NCBI RefSeq assembly: GCF_026262505.1
Contig: NC_067203.1
Location: 2,542,001-2,606,000, forward strand
Source of the DNA: Trichomonas vaginalis G3
Taxonomy: Eukaryota; Parabasalia; Trichomonadida; Trichomonadidae
Direction of reading: 5' to 3'
DNA: 64,000 nt
Made by a program: the position numbers and the translations under genes. Of this stretch, positions 10,849-20,739 are shown piece after piece. Numbering within the stretch: position 1 is the stretch's first letter; every line of letters begins with the position of its first letter. The notes under the pieces are model-generated. The model was not told where the DNA came from. It saw only the letters and a program-made list of their open reading frames with translations, and ran no database searches.

Positions 10849-12129
10849 ATGAGTCAGGGAATTGTTCTGAACTACGAATATATTGGCTCACATATCAAAG
10901 ATTATATTGAAGCGGATAATCTCTTTAGCACATTCGAAGTAGAAGATATCGAATCAATCATGAAATTCGCGAATTTAACACCTGACGAGTTCAATTCTCT
11001 TCTTGCGCAATCTCATTCTGTCATTTCAGCACGTGAATTGTATGCCTGCACTCGAAATGCAAATGTTTCAATAAACAACCTACAAGATGCCGTTTCAACA
11101 CTTAAATCAGTTCAAAAGTACATGAAGATGCGAGTTTTCGAAGGAATTATTGTCTTTTTAGAACAATTGCAAAAGGATCAATCCATTACAGCACATAAAA
11201 TCGAAAAACTTCAAGCAGATTTAATTCGGATCCAAAAAGAAAAAGAAAACGTTGAGAAAGAGATGCAAACTCTTCACTCTCAACTCAAAGCGAAAGAAGG
11301 AAACGATTTACCAAAAGAATTTCTTTCGAAAATTTCGGAACTTAAAAATTCCAAAGATTTCAATCAAATCTACAAATTTTTTAAAGAAATTTCAGAAAAA
11401 GGAAATCAAAAAATGATGCAAAAAGCATGTGAAGAAGAACTTTGGAAAAAACAAGATGATGATTATGGTAGAAATATACTTCATTTTGCATCTTTACAAG
11501 GAAATCTGAGACTTGTTAAATCTCTCATTGAATGTGGCTGTGACAAAGATTTCAACAGTAAAAATGGTGGTACAGCTCTATTCTGGGCATCAATTTATGG
11601 TTATCTTGAAATTATTCAATATCTTATCTCAGTTGGAGCTAATAAAGAAGCAAAGGGTAGTAAAGGATTTACTCCACTCATTCTTGCATCAATAGGTGGT
11701 AAACTTGACGTTGTTAAATATCTTATCTCAGTTGGAGCTAATAAAGAAGCAAAGGATAATTCTGGATCTACTCCACTCATTAAAGCATCAGCTAATGGTC
11801 AACTTGACGTTGTTAAATATCTTATCTCAGTTGGAGCTAATAAAGAAGCAAAGGATAATTCTGGAGATACTCCACTCATTTTTGCATCATGTTATGGTCA
11901 TTTTGAAGTTGTTAAATATCTTATCTCAGTTGGAGCTAATAAAGAAGCAAAGGATAATGATGGATGTACTCCACTCATTTTGGCATCAGAAGAAGGTTAT
12001 CTTGAAGTTGTTCAATATCTTATCTCAGTTGGAGCTAATAAAGAAGCAAAGAATAATGAAGGAAAAACAGCACTTGATTGTTCGAAAGGAGCAGTAAGAG
12101 AATATTTATTATCAATTGCAAGAAAATAA
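10849..12129 (+). CDS. Ankyrin-repeat protein with trichomonad-type N-terminal domain and coiled coil
   Basis: 426 residues. Residues 1-115 form a helical domain typical of the large trichomonad ankyrin family (YIEADNLFSTFEVEDI, ARELYACTRNANV). Residues about 120-150 are a coiled coil (KIEKLQADLIRIQKEKENVE). Seven ankyrin repeats run from about 203 to 425, with the usual G-TPL and A-GG-L-VVKYLIS signatures. The last repeat ends with GKTALDCSKGAVREYLLS. Repeats 2-6 are nearly the same at DNA level, including third codon positions. No membrane segment or enzyme motif is present, so the protein is probably a cytosolic adaptor; partners are unknown. Confidence 0.9.
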   Translation: MSQGIVLNYEYIGSHIKDYIEADNLFSTFEVEDIESIMKFANLTPDEFNSLLAQSHSVISARELYACTRNANVSINNLQDAVSTLKSVQKYMKMRVFEGIIVFLEQLQKDQSITAHKIEKLQADLIRIQKEKENVEKEMQTLHSQLKAKEGNDLPKEFLSKISELKNSKDFNQIYKFFKEISEKGNQKMMQKACEEELWKKQDDDYGRNILHFASLQGNLRLVKSLIECGCDKDFNSKNGGTALFWASIYGYLEIIQYLISVGANKEAKGSKGFTPLILASIGGKLDVVKYLISVGANKEAKDNSGSTPLIKASANGQLDVVKYLISVGANKEAKDNSGDTPLIFASCYGHFEVVKYLISVGANKEAKDNDGCTPLILASEEGYLEVVQYLISVGANKEAKNNEGKTALDCSKGAVREYLLSIARK

Positions 12130-12743
12130 TTTGTTGATGTATTTGGTTATTATCTCTCAATCATTGTTACAAAAGATAAAGTTAATATTTTTTCCCTATA
12201 TATAATATAAGTATTTGTTTCCTTAAAACTGGAGCATACTGAGACTGTAAATTTCTTTATTTTATAGGTGGTTGAGCTGAATCATAGTTGCTCAATTTGA
12301 ATCATAGCGTGCTCTCAATTTTGTTTGAATCTTTGAAATTTTTATATGTGCTATAATATTTCCTAAATTATTTTCACCTCGAATTTTTTATTTTGTAAAA
12401 AAAATTGAATTGTGGTAAAAAAGAGTAGTGGCAATTGCTTTTTTTTGAAAAAACTTTTAGAAACTATATGAGTGGAGTAGATCCATTATTACGAGATAGT
12501 TGCCAATTGTAGTAATAAATTATTCTACACCAATCATTTCTTTCATTTCTGGCATGACGAGCAGAAAGGAAGCGATCAGTAACCCTAGGAAAAAAGAAGA
12601 GGGTGTTACTTTTCGTGCATGTAACTTTTAGCAAAATTAAAAATTTTGTAACCAATTGATTAATCAGAAAAATAGCATCAAATAAAATAATTTTGCTATT
12701 TTGACACCGCCAGAAAAGAAAAAAAATCGAAACGAATTAAAAA
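12130..12743. other. Intergenic stretch with a small ankyrin-like relic
   Basis: No gene supported. At 12466-12487 the minus strand reads GGATCTACTCCACTCAT, a 17-base exact match to the ankyrin repeats of the preceding gene (11764-11780), in opposite orientation. It may be a relic of an inverted fragment or a chance match in a low-complexity family. Confidence 0.4.
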
Positions 12744-13544
12744 ATGCTTTCAGGCGGATATTATCAAGGAAGTGGTGATCCACAAGATCCTCAACAGCAA
12801 CAGCCGCAACCACAAAGTGGAAATCCATTCATGTCACCAGAAGTTTTTAAATATGCCCAAATGTTAACAGGTGGAATTCAATTACCACCTCAATTTCAAC
12901 AATTAAATACAGATAAGCTTACTCAACAATTCCAGCAAAGTCAGTCCTTAATTCCACCTTATTTTGCAATTACAAGAGCTTCTTTTCTTCATAAAATTAA
13001 GAATTTAGCATGTCCATTTATTGTTAAGCAATGGTCTCGCTCTGTACCTGAAGGACAAACATGTTCTCCAATTGATAATCCAAACGCTCCAGAATTATAC
13101 ACACCATTAGTTTTTACGTTTATTTTCATGCTAATCACATCTCTCATAAAAGGAGCTGAGAAGGGCTTTTCAATGGACTTCTTATACATCTGTATTCTTA
13201 AATTTATCTGCATCTTGTTCTTCGAGATAGTAATTTGCAAATTATGCTTCTCCAACTTTGGTATACAAGGAACATATCCAATTCTCTCCCTTCTTTCAGA
13301 CTTTTCATCGATATCATTTTATCTTACAATTATTTCACTATTTTCCTGGAACAGAGCCCTTTTCTACGTATCTTACTTATACTGTGCTGCAGCAGCCTTC
13401 CTTTGGACCCTCAGAACCTTAAATAGTGAACAATGCATGGCTCAGCGCCAAACACAGAGTACACAAATAATTACTTACTTCCTGCTTATTTTGGCAGCAA
13501 TACAAATTATTCTCTTGTACTTGTTGGCTCCAAAATGCTACTAA
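12744..13544 (+). CDS. YIF1: YIF1 family protein (Yip1-interacting factor, ER-Golgi membrane protein)
   Basis: 266 residues. The N-terminal 60 residues are P/Q-rich and cytosolic. The block from about residue 85 (KIKNLACPFIVKQWSR) through PNAPELYTPLVFTF is the conserved YIF1 signature, and five hydrophobic segments follow (about 120-140, 148-170, 178-205, 210-230, 240-262), as expected for the family. YIF1 proteins pair with YIP1 and act in ER-to-Golgi vesicle traffic with Rab GTPases. Length is close to the family norm (260-310). The start is the first ATG after an A-rich leader. The gene stands alone. Assignment is by motif recall, not by search. Confidence 0.85.
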   Translation: MLSGGYYQGSGDPQDPQQQQPQPQSGNPFMSPEVFKYAQMLTGGIQLPPQFQQLNTDKLTQQFQQSQSLIPPYFAITRASFLHKIKNLACPFIVKQWSRSVPEGQTCSPIDNPNAPELYTPLVFTFIFMLITSLIKGAEKGFSMDFLYICILKFICILFFEIVICKLCFSNFGIQGTYPILSLLSDFSSISFYLTIISLFSWNRALFYVSYLYCAAAAFLWTLRTLNSEQCMAQRQTQSTQIITYFLLILAAIQIILLYLLAPKCY

Positions 13545-13944
13545 TTGAAAAAAATATTCCAAATTTTGTGTTTATTCGTTGATTATTTTATTTTTTTATT
13601 CTTTATATTGTAGGATAATAAATTTATTATTATTGTATCTGATTATTTCTTATTTATTTCCTTAATTTATTAAATAATTTAAGCATCTGGGTGAAAATAA
13701 TATTACCTTCGACTATTTTATTGTTATTGCTTCATTTCAAATATATGAACTTAAGCAAAATTCATAAATTTTATCGGAAATCTTTGAGAACATAGTTTTC
13801 CAAAGGGTATATTACAAAATTGTGCTTTGTAAAGTTTGTAAAGTGTTAGAATTTAGTATTTTTGACATTGTAAAGTCTGCATTAGTGAGGGTTATTTCAC
13901 CAACACATATTCACAAAATTACTGAGAAATATGATGTAATATAG

Positions 13945-14070
13945 ACTCAATCCAGCTCTGGAAGATATTTTGAACTCTATATTAGAAGAGTAGAGTTCAA
14001 AATATTTAACAGAGCTGGATTGAGTGCACATTAAATTTATTAAAGCCTGTTCCCAAAAGAACAGGCTTTA
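13945..14070. repeat. Two consecutive intergenic hairpins
   Basis: At 13945-14025, ACTCAATCCAGCTCTG and CAGAGCTGGATTGAGT bracket a second paired segment (ATATTTTGAACTCT / AGAGTTCAAAATAT), giving arms of about 32 bases. At 14041-14070, TAAAGCCTGTTC pairs exactly with GAACAGGCTTTA around CCAAAA. Function unknown; they look like foldback repeats. Confidence 0.75.
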
Positions 14071-14109
14071 ACAAATCGAAAGTGAGGAACTCCATCACTC
14101 CTGATTTTG

Positions 14110-14370
14110 AGGAAACGGAGTTCTGGAGCTCCTGAAGAGGCAGAATGGCTGCCTTATTCTTCTGATCAGCAGAGGCCCAAATGGTAAAGGGCCTCTGCTG
14201 ATACAGATTCAGGAGCTCCATTTCGTAGGGATTAGGAGCTCTGGAGCTCCTGAAGAGGCAGAATGGCTGCCTTATTCTTCTGATCAGCAGAGGCCCAAAT
14301 GGTAAAGGGCCTCTGCTGATACAGATTCAGGAGCTCCGGAGATCCATTTCGTAGGATTGGGAGCTGAGGA
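14110..14370. repeat. Tandem pair of hairpin-bearing repeats (about 118 bp period)
   Basis: A block with AGGAGCTCCTGAAGAGGCAG-type sequence occurs twice (first at about 14120, again at about 14238), each with an exact 14-base stem: ATCAGCAGAGGCCC at 14165-14178 with GGGCCTCTGCTGAT at 14189-14202, and the same at 14283-14320. GAGCTCC / GGAGCTC palindromes mark the unit ends. A diverged inverted copy lies at 18940-19050. Confidence 0.8.
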
Positions 14371-14639
14371 GCTCCTGTAAGGGAATAAGGTCTCTCACAC
14401 AACCATTAAAATTTTTTTGAAACACGTCCCCTGCAATTGCACTGGATGTCAAAAAAACTACTTTACAAAATGATGGCAATTTGGCCGCACAATTTTGTAG
14501 TCTTCCCGTTTTCCAAATGTATAACATTACATTTTTTTCTTCTAATGAATTTAAATGATATCCTATATGGTAAAATGCAATTCACTGATCAAGACATTCA
14601 CCTAAATAAATTCAGTGAATTGTGAAGTATTTTCAAATC

Positions 14640-15960
14640 CTACATTGATTCATACAATGCAATTTATCAGCTAAAAACCCAAAATGAAGAAGAATTAAAT
14701 AAAATTTACAAAATGATCGAAACAGAATTGATTCAAAGAAATATCTACCTACAAGTGTTATAAATGACATTTTAAATATTATTCCATATAATAATCGCTA
14801 TACAAAGTCGTATTTATTTCTTGCCAAACTCATATCTGATGATTATCATATCACAGAGGCAAGCAGTATTCCAACTATTCCAAATTTCCTGTTTTATAAA
14901 GAATATGGAATTAAGTTAAACAAATCTGATGATTTCAAAGAAATTCATTTTATAAATATCGATATTCATGCAGAAAATACAATTTACAGAGCAATTATGT
15001 ATAATAACTAGAAACATTCATCTCGTTCACTGAAAGAGAAGGATTTGATAAAGAGCAAACACTTGAAAGCACATTATATCCATATCAACTTTTTATTGAA
15101 GGATATTCATTACTTGAATTATGTTGTTATGGAGCAGTTGATTGTTTCAAGTTTTTAAGAACGAAATTCAATTCAGAAATAACTCAAAAATGTCTAAATT
15201 TATCATTTTTAGGAGGAAATCAAGAGATCATGAGTGAATGTTTGAAATATCAGGAACCAAATAAAGAATCCATGGAATATGCGATTGTTTCACACAACAT
15301 TGATTTTGTTACATTCTTGATGAATGAGTACAATTTAGAGATCAAATTATCTTATTGTGGTATAATAATCTTGAATCATTTTTAGTTTATTTCGATCAAA
15401 CTAATGATATTAACAAATGTTTTATTAATTCAGTGAACTTTACCTTTCCACCCCTTTTGGAATATTTCATTTCACTTGGTGCAAATATCAATGAAAAAGA
15501 TAAAAATGGAAACACAGCACTTCATAATGTAGTAGCATGGAATTATGATGAAATGGCAGAAGTTCTTATTTCACATGGTGCAAATATCAATGAAAAAATA
15601 AATATGGAGAAACCGCACTTCATATTGCAGCTAAAAATTATAGTAAAGAAACTGTTAAATTTCTTATTTCACATGGTGCGAATATCAATGAAAAAATAAA
15701 TATGGAGAAACCGCACTTCATATTGCAGCTAAAAATTATAGTAAAGAAACTGTTAAATTTCTTATTTCACATGGTGCGAATATCAATGAAAAAGATGAAG
15801 ATGGAGAAACCGCACTTCATAATGTAGTAGTATGGAATAGTAAAGAAATGGCCGAAATTCTTATTTTACATGGTGCAAATATCCACGAAAAAAAAAATAA
15901 ATATGGAGAAAACACACTTCATATTGGAGCGGCATGCTGCGAAAGAATATTCTTTTTCTG
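14640..15960 (+). pseudogene. Decayed ankyrin-repeat gene (trichomonad family)
   Basis: The stretch can be read as a trichomonad ankyrin protein only by changing frame several times. The N-terminal domain is recognisable from about 14640 (SYIDSYNAIYQLKTQNEEEL), mid-parts at 15050-15350 (SLLELCCYGAVDCFKFLR, then SHNIDFVTFLMNEYNLEIK), and ankyrin repeats with LEYFISLGANINEKDKNGNT and ISHGANINEK motifs from 15440. In-frame stops interrupt the N-terminal part (for example near 14760 and 15010), and repeats near 15600-15780 are duplicated with a one-base loss. The longest intact piece is 15355-15699. A related fragment lies inverted at 18596-18890. Confidence 0.8.
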
Positions 15961-16404
15961 ATATTGAGTCTAAATTATTTCGATAAGATTTTTGCTTCCA
16001 TAAAAAGATTAAATTTATGATATATTGAAAGATAATCAGAAATAGAACATATATTATAAGTATGAGACAAAAAACGGAAGCCCCATTCAAATCTCACGTT
16101 TCTACCATTAGCAGCTCAAAAAATTTTTAGCTAATTTTGAGGGACATTAATATTCAATTTGCAAAAATGTCAAAAGAAAAAGAAGCTCAAATAATAGTCA
16201 TACATCTTCCTTCACATCTAGCAAATATCAGTGCTTACTCTTTGGACTATAAATATTCCAAATGTAAAAGATATTCTCATTTTTTTATGTTTATGTGTTA
16301 ATTAGTTAATAAAATGCAGATGTGTTTGAAATCTTATGTTAGTTTATTCTTCTAAAGCTGAAACAATGTCCAAGCTAAAAAATAAGATTAGGAGATAAAA
16401 AAAA
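15961..16404. other. Intergenic stretch, no gene seen
   Basis: AT-rich, with stops in all frames at short spacing. No repeat or motif worth naming was seen. Confidence 0.5.
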
Positions 16405-16536
16405 CATTCTCTTGCATTCAATATACAATTTTCAATTAAAAATTGAAAATTGTATTATTGAAGGCAAGAGAATGCAGTTTTCTTGCACAACATTTGAATT
16501 ACAATTCAAAATTGAAATTCAAAAAGTGCAAGAAAA
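16405..16536. repeat. Two hairpins just upstream of the Pmp-like gene
   Basis: 16405-16474 folds with CATTCTCTTGC / GCAAGAGAATG at the base and TACAATTTTCAATT / AATTGAAAATTGTA at the top (arms about 33 bases). 16477-16536 folds with TTTTCTTGCAC / GTGCAAGAAAA and an inner TTTGAATT / AAATTCAAA. They end about 20 bases before the start codon at 16558, so they may overlap its promoter. Confidence 0.75.
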
Positions 16537-16551
16537 GTGCTAATTTTCTTT

Positions 16552-16560
16552 CATTTTATG
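16552..16560 (+). promoter_or_regulatory. Initiator-like element directly before ATG
   Basis: CATTTT preceded by T (TCATTTT) sits immediately before ATG at 16558. This fits the trichomonad initiator (TCAYTTT-like, transcription starting at the A, leaders of a few bases) and favours 16558 over an upstream in-frame GTG. Confidence 0.55.
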
Positions 16561-18316
16561 GACGATACGATCAATAAATCTGGCCTGATTGATCAGCCAA
16601 TGAAGAAATATGCTGCAAGTACAAGCAATGTTTTGGTTTCAAATGCTTTCTTTTTCTTTTTTGGTATATCGCAAATCAAAGATACCCCGATTGCAATTAA
16701 TACTTTATCAGTCAAGAACGTCACAATATGCAGATCATCTATGCAATATATTACTACTACTGAATGCGGATGTTTGCATACTTTTTCTGCTTGTAATCCA
16801 AATCTCAGGATTAATTTCTATGAAAATGAAATCCAAATGATAGAATGTGGTGTTTGTGTGATTTATAATGAAAAAGGAAACAACTACCGATTTGATTCTA
16901 ACCAATTTTTTATATGAAAAAATCTGATGAAATTCTTTCAGAATACGGTTCAAAACAAACAGATTTTATACAAAACAATATCTCTGATTGTGGGTCTTTA
17001 GATCACACTCCACGATCTATAATTAAAGCAGATACTAATATGACAATCAATTATTGCAAATTTGTACACAATCTAAAATCCGATATACTAATAAAACAAA
17101 ACTTGAATTTTAACATTGAAAATACTCTATTCCAAGATCTTCATCTCCATAATAACATATTGGTCGAAGCATCACCATATAAAGCATATTTGAATAATTG
17201 CTTTTTTATCGATATAAACATTGCTTATCCTGACTCATTTTTCAAGCATTGTAAATTGACAAATTGCATTTGTTCTTCTGATATAAATTCAACGAAATTC
17301 TTTACGATAAGTCCTGATTTAAAGCCTTTTGATGTTGATTTTCATGAAGTCAATGTATTTCCAGCTTGTAGCTTTAATATAAATAATATATCAAATAGGA
17401 TAAATATCAAAGAAATAAATATTTCTGAATACACAATTAGTGATTCCAAGTTCATTGATATAAATCATGATGAAGTTGGTGGTGCAATCAAAATATTGAC
17501 TTCACAAATCGATTTGAATATCATTCATACTATTTTTAACAACCTCACGACATTCTCATTATATAACAACGTAGACGGTGGAGCAATATATCTAATTACT
17601 CTTTCAGGGAAAGTTCAATTAGATAGGCTTTGCATAATGCATTGTTCTGCTTTGGATTCAAATCATTTTATTTCAGCAGATATTCGATCAAATAATGAAA
17701 CTTCTTTCGTATTTAATAATTCATGTATAATTAATTGTCTAAATCATTTAGATTATACCGGGCAAACAATGGAAATACATGCATCATCAATCTTTGATCA
17801 TTTGAATATTTCTAATAATCACCCAGAAAGATATGCAGCTTTTTGTAATTCGACAAACAATGAAAAGAATTTAACTTTTTCGACATCTGTTTCAAACACT
17901 CTTATTTATAATAATTCCATTATTGGGAATTGCTTGATGCTCTGTCCAAATATATTCTCTATTCATCAAGTTAATTTCATTGATAATGTAAAAACCACGT
18001 AAATAAAACAGTTTACTTTACCGGATATCAACAATTTGATTCATCGAATCTATATTTCAATGGAAATGTAAACTTTAGTGCAGCAGAATCAAGTGAAATT
18101 AATCAAATCAGTTTTGAAGACTATTGTTTCAGAAAAACGCCAGAACCGCCAGCCGTCAAAAATAATAAATGGGTTCCATATGTCATAGCAGGTGCCTCCG
18201 TTTTTGTTATCACTGTTGTAGTCATTGCAATATTCATGTTTAGACTTCATTTTCGTTACAGAAAATTAGAAGATCGTCGAACTCTTGAACGCAGTCTTCA
18301 AGAAGATTTTGGATAA
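16558..18316 (+). pseudogene. Pmp-like beta-helix surface protein, frameshifted
   Basis: Three reading frames join into one protein of about 580 residues: 16558-16917, 16914-18002, then to the stop at 18314-18316. The body is rich in N, S, I and F with short beta-helix strands and GGAI motifs (DEVGGAIKIL, VDGGAIYLI), as in the large trichomonad family that resembles Chlamydia polymorphic membrane proteins. The end has a single membrane segment (VPYVIAGASVFVITVVVIAI) and a short basic tail ending ERSLQEDFG, the family tail. Frame is lost by one base at about 16912 and again at about 17995. Either the gene has died recently or the sequence has two errors; the rest is well preserved. Intact members are thought to be adhesion or surface proteins. 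Confidence 0.8.
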
Positions 18317-18595
18317 TAAACTTCAAAGAAAAATATAATTGATATATACCATGAATTAAAACTATCTCCATGTTAAAAAAAATGATATATTTGGTTTTTT
18401 AAAATGTGTTACTTTTCCATAAATCGCATGTTTTTAAGGGTGCCCTTACGGCTTCATGACATGATCTTCAATTCAGATGTTTAAGGTTGATTTTCAATGA
18501 AACTTCACGCCAGATGTCAAAAATTTGAATCAAAGTCAGATTAGCATAAGGCATTAAGGGGGCACTTTCCACTTTCTTTCGCAGTTTCTTTAATA

Positions 18596-18890
18596 TTATG
18601 TTTTGCTGCAAAATGAAGTGCGGTTCTTTCATATTTGTCCTTTTCATTGATATTCCAAAAGGGAAGGAATATTAAACATCATTGAATAAACAAAGCATTC
18701 GTTAACATCAATAGTTTGATCGAAATAAACTACAAAGGATTCAAGTTTATTGTAAATTCCACAATATTCTAAGTCGATTTCTATGTTGCACTCATTCATC
18801 AAGAATGCAATAAAATCAATGTTGTGTGAAATAAATGCATAGCTCATGCATCCATTTCCTAGTTCTTTATGTTTCAAATATTCACTCATG
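18596..18890 (-). pseudogene. Ankyrin-family fragment, inverted relative of 15190-15540
   Basis: The minus strand from 18890 reads MSEYLKHKELGNG, then SHNIDFIAFLMNECNIEIDL, LESFVVYFDQTIDVNECF and, after a deletion and frame change near 18650, INEKDKYERTALHFAAK. These match the decayed gene at 14640-15960 segment by segment. Only the middle of the gene is present; the 5' part is replaced by the repeat at 18940-19050. Confidence 0.75.
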
Positions 18891-18939
18891 ATCTCTTGAT
18901 TTCGTCCTAAAATCTAATAAATTTTTGGCTAAATCTCTT

Positions 18940-19050
18940 GCCTTTCTCCACCTGAGAAGCTCCAAAGCTCCCAATCTCTGCAAAATGGATCCTTGAATTT
19001 CCTGAATCTGTACCAGCAGAGACCTTTTACCATTTTGGTCCCTGCTGATA
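18940..19050 (-). repeat. Inverted, diverged copy of the 14110 hairpin repeat
   Basis: Read on the minus strand it follows the 14110-14370 unit: a stem with CAGCAGGGACC / GGTCTCTGCTG, then ACAGATTCAGGA, GATCCATTT and GATTGGGAGCT in the same order. The stem has accumulated mismatches. Confidence 0.7.
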
Positions 19051-19499
19051 AGAAGATTATGAAATATATAATCAAGGATACAAAACCATCTTATGCACAA
19101 ATTTTCAAAAAAAGTATTCAAATATCTAAGCTTTGGGTTGTTGACTTTTTTTAATAATGAAGATATAGACTCTTAATCATATTTAAGCAAAATATCAAGA
19201 CTCTTGATCATATTTTTAAACATCTGATCGACTAATTTTGAGAAATCTTGATCAGCAGGCCCTCAGTGAAAATTCCATTTTTAAGGTTTTGGTCAAATCT
19301 CTTATCTTTGATATCTAAAACGACAAATAGGTAGACAATTGTATGGGCATGCTATGGCCATGCTTATGCATAACTATATCTATTCAATCAAGAGAAAATA
19401 GACCTCAAAGCGTCGAAAATTGAATAGTTGTAAACTAAAGGGGTGATCACCGTAAAATTGAATAAAAGTCGTATCTAAATAAAAAAACCTCCAAAATTC

Positions 19500-19512
19500 A
19501 TTTTTCACGATG
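19500..19512 (+). promoter_or_regulatory. Initiator-like element of the ubiquitin-like gene
   Basis: TCATTTTTCACG ends directly at the ATG at 19510. It matches the trichomonad initiator pattern and implies a leader of about 8-10 bases. Confidence 0.55.
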
Positions 19513-19764
19513 TCACTAGAAAAAGATACTGAGATTATGGTTCATATCAATAAAGAGGGAAAGGATATACAAGTGAAAACTAGACCAAGTGAAAGCTCCG
19601 ACGAATTCATGAAAAAGATAGCAAATTTATTTTGCGTTCAGCCATCAGAGATAAAAATTCGTTGTGGAACACAACAATTGCAAGCTGGTTATACAGTTGG
19701 AAAATATGGCATTCAGAACGGATCAAAGATTGAAATAACTGTTAGAACCAGAGGCGGAATGTAA
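19510..19764 (+). CDS. Ubiquitin-like protein with processable GG terminus
   Basis: 84 residues, one ubiquitin fold. The strand order and the motifs EIMVHINKEGKDIQV, SEIKIRCGTQQL, VGKYGIQNGSKIEITV and the terminal RTRGGM match ubiquitin and its relatives. The GG is followed by a single Met, which a protease would need to remove before conjugation. Similarity to ubiquitin is modest: the position equal to K48 of ubiquitin appears not to be Lys, so chain formation by that residue is unlikely. It could be NEDD8-like, SUMO-like or a lineage-specific modifier. It has a compact promoter and no close neighbours in the same direction. Confidence 0.85.
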   Translation: MSLEKDTEIMVHINKEGKDIQVKTRPSESSDEFMKKIANLFCVQPSEIKIRCGTQQLQAGYTVGKYGIQNGSKIEITVRTRGGM

Positions 19765-20002
19765 TAGCGCATTAATTACTAAACAGATTTTATCATAAAA
19801 ACATTTAATTATTTCTTAAATACTACTTTTAATAAAATTCTCATAACAAAGATTAAGATTTGCGAACACTAGGTGAAAATAAATATGGGTAATAAATTTA
19901 TTCGGAGATTTTATCGAAATAAAGTCTATGGATTGCCTAAAACTATTAAAAAACAATTTTTAGTGTAAATAACGAAATAAACAGGAAGATAAAATTCTGC
20001 AA

Positions 20003-20200
20003 TTATGTTTTTGTCTTTGACTGTTGATTGTTGGTCATTTCCGGTTGAGCTTGTTGAGTTTGAGGTGAATTTACTTCATCCGCAATTTCTTTTTCAAGAT
20101 CTTCTAGTTCCCTTTGCATTTTTCCTATATTGACTATATATCTTTCTTCCATCTGTTTGATCAGTTCTTGTTGCTTCAATAGATCTTCCACTGTCGCCAT
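20003..20200 (-). CDS. Small coiled-coil protein, unknown function
   Basis: 65 residues: a helix from residue 3 to about 44 (VEDLLKQQELIKQMEERYIV, then MQRELEDLEKEIADEV) with heptad spacing, followed by a Q/T/K-rich tail. The size and single helix recall small subunits of larger complexes, but no family is recognised. ATG at 20200 follows an A-rich leader. Coding potential is supported by a clean helix and by lack of stops; still, short coiled-coil frames occur by chance in this base composition. Confidence 0.5.
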   Translation of the reverse strand: MATVEDLLKQQELIKQMEERYIVNIGKMQRELEDLEKEIADEVNSPQTQQAQPEMTNNQQSKTKT

Positions 20201-20439
20201 TTTAATTTGTCACTTTTTTGTTTTAAAACTGAAAAAGTAAAAATATTTTTCTACATAAAACACGTCCAGATGAATTTGGAAATTTAGTCATACTAATTTC
20301 AATAAACAAACAAAGATATTAGCAAAGAAAAAAACTTGTTTGCATGAATATGAGATTCCAAAAATGAGCTGAAACGCATTAGATAGTGGAAATAGAGGAC
20401 CTTACAAATGGTGTAATGTTTGTTCCATTAATTGCCCTT

Positions 20440-20600
20440 TAAAAACGAATCATGCTGGATAGTGAACATGTTCATTGTTTCTCCATCATTGTTCACTTGT
20501 CTTTTCAATGAATCGATCTTTTTTTCTGAGTGTTCAAGTTGTGATTTCAGTGTAGCAATTTTATTACCTTTAGTAGAAAGTTGAGATTTCAATTACTGAA
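20440..20600 (-). pseudogene. Fragment of a coiled-coil protein gene
   Basis: The minus strand is open from about 20595 to 20440 without ATG, reading KSQLSTKGNKIATLKSQLEH, then SEKKIDSLKRQVNNDGE, a regular coiled coil. It resembles the C-terminal parts of the long coiled-coil proteins common in this genus (compare 39989-42013). No start or stop context is left. Confidence 0.5.
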
Positions 20601-20674
20601 ATTAGGAATCTTTTTGGGAAGTCTTTTCAGAACTTTTAACGTTCATGAAAATTAGAATCTGCAAACGATTAAAG

Positions 20675-20727
20675 AAATTATTTGCAATTTGGACGGAGCT
20701 TGCCTACGGCCAAATTGCAAATAATTT
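20675..20727. repeat. Exact 18-bp stem hairpin
   Basis: AAATTATTTGCAATTTGG at 20675-20692 and its exact complement at 20710-20727 flank a 17-base loop. Intergenic, function unknown. Confidence 0.75.
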
Positions 20728-20739
20728 TTTAAATTGTTT

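Noticed and set aside
11696-12097. 133-residue open frame inside the ankyrin gene
   Set aside because: Shadow frame produced by the 99-bp repeat period; the ankyrin frame explains the sequence.
12464-12655. Minus-strand frame ending NNGSTPLI
   Set aside because: Only the last eight residues look like ankyrin; the rest has no protein character. Kept only as a possible relic.
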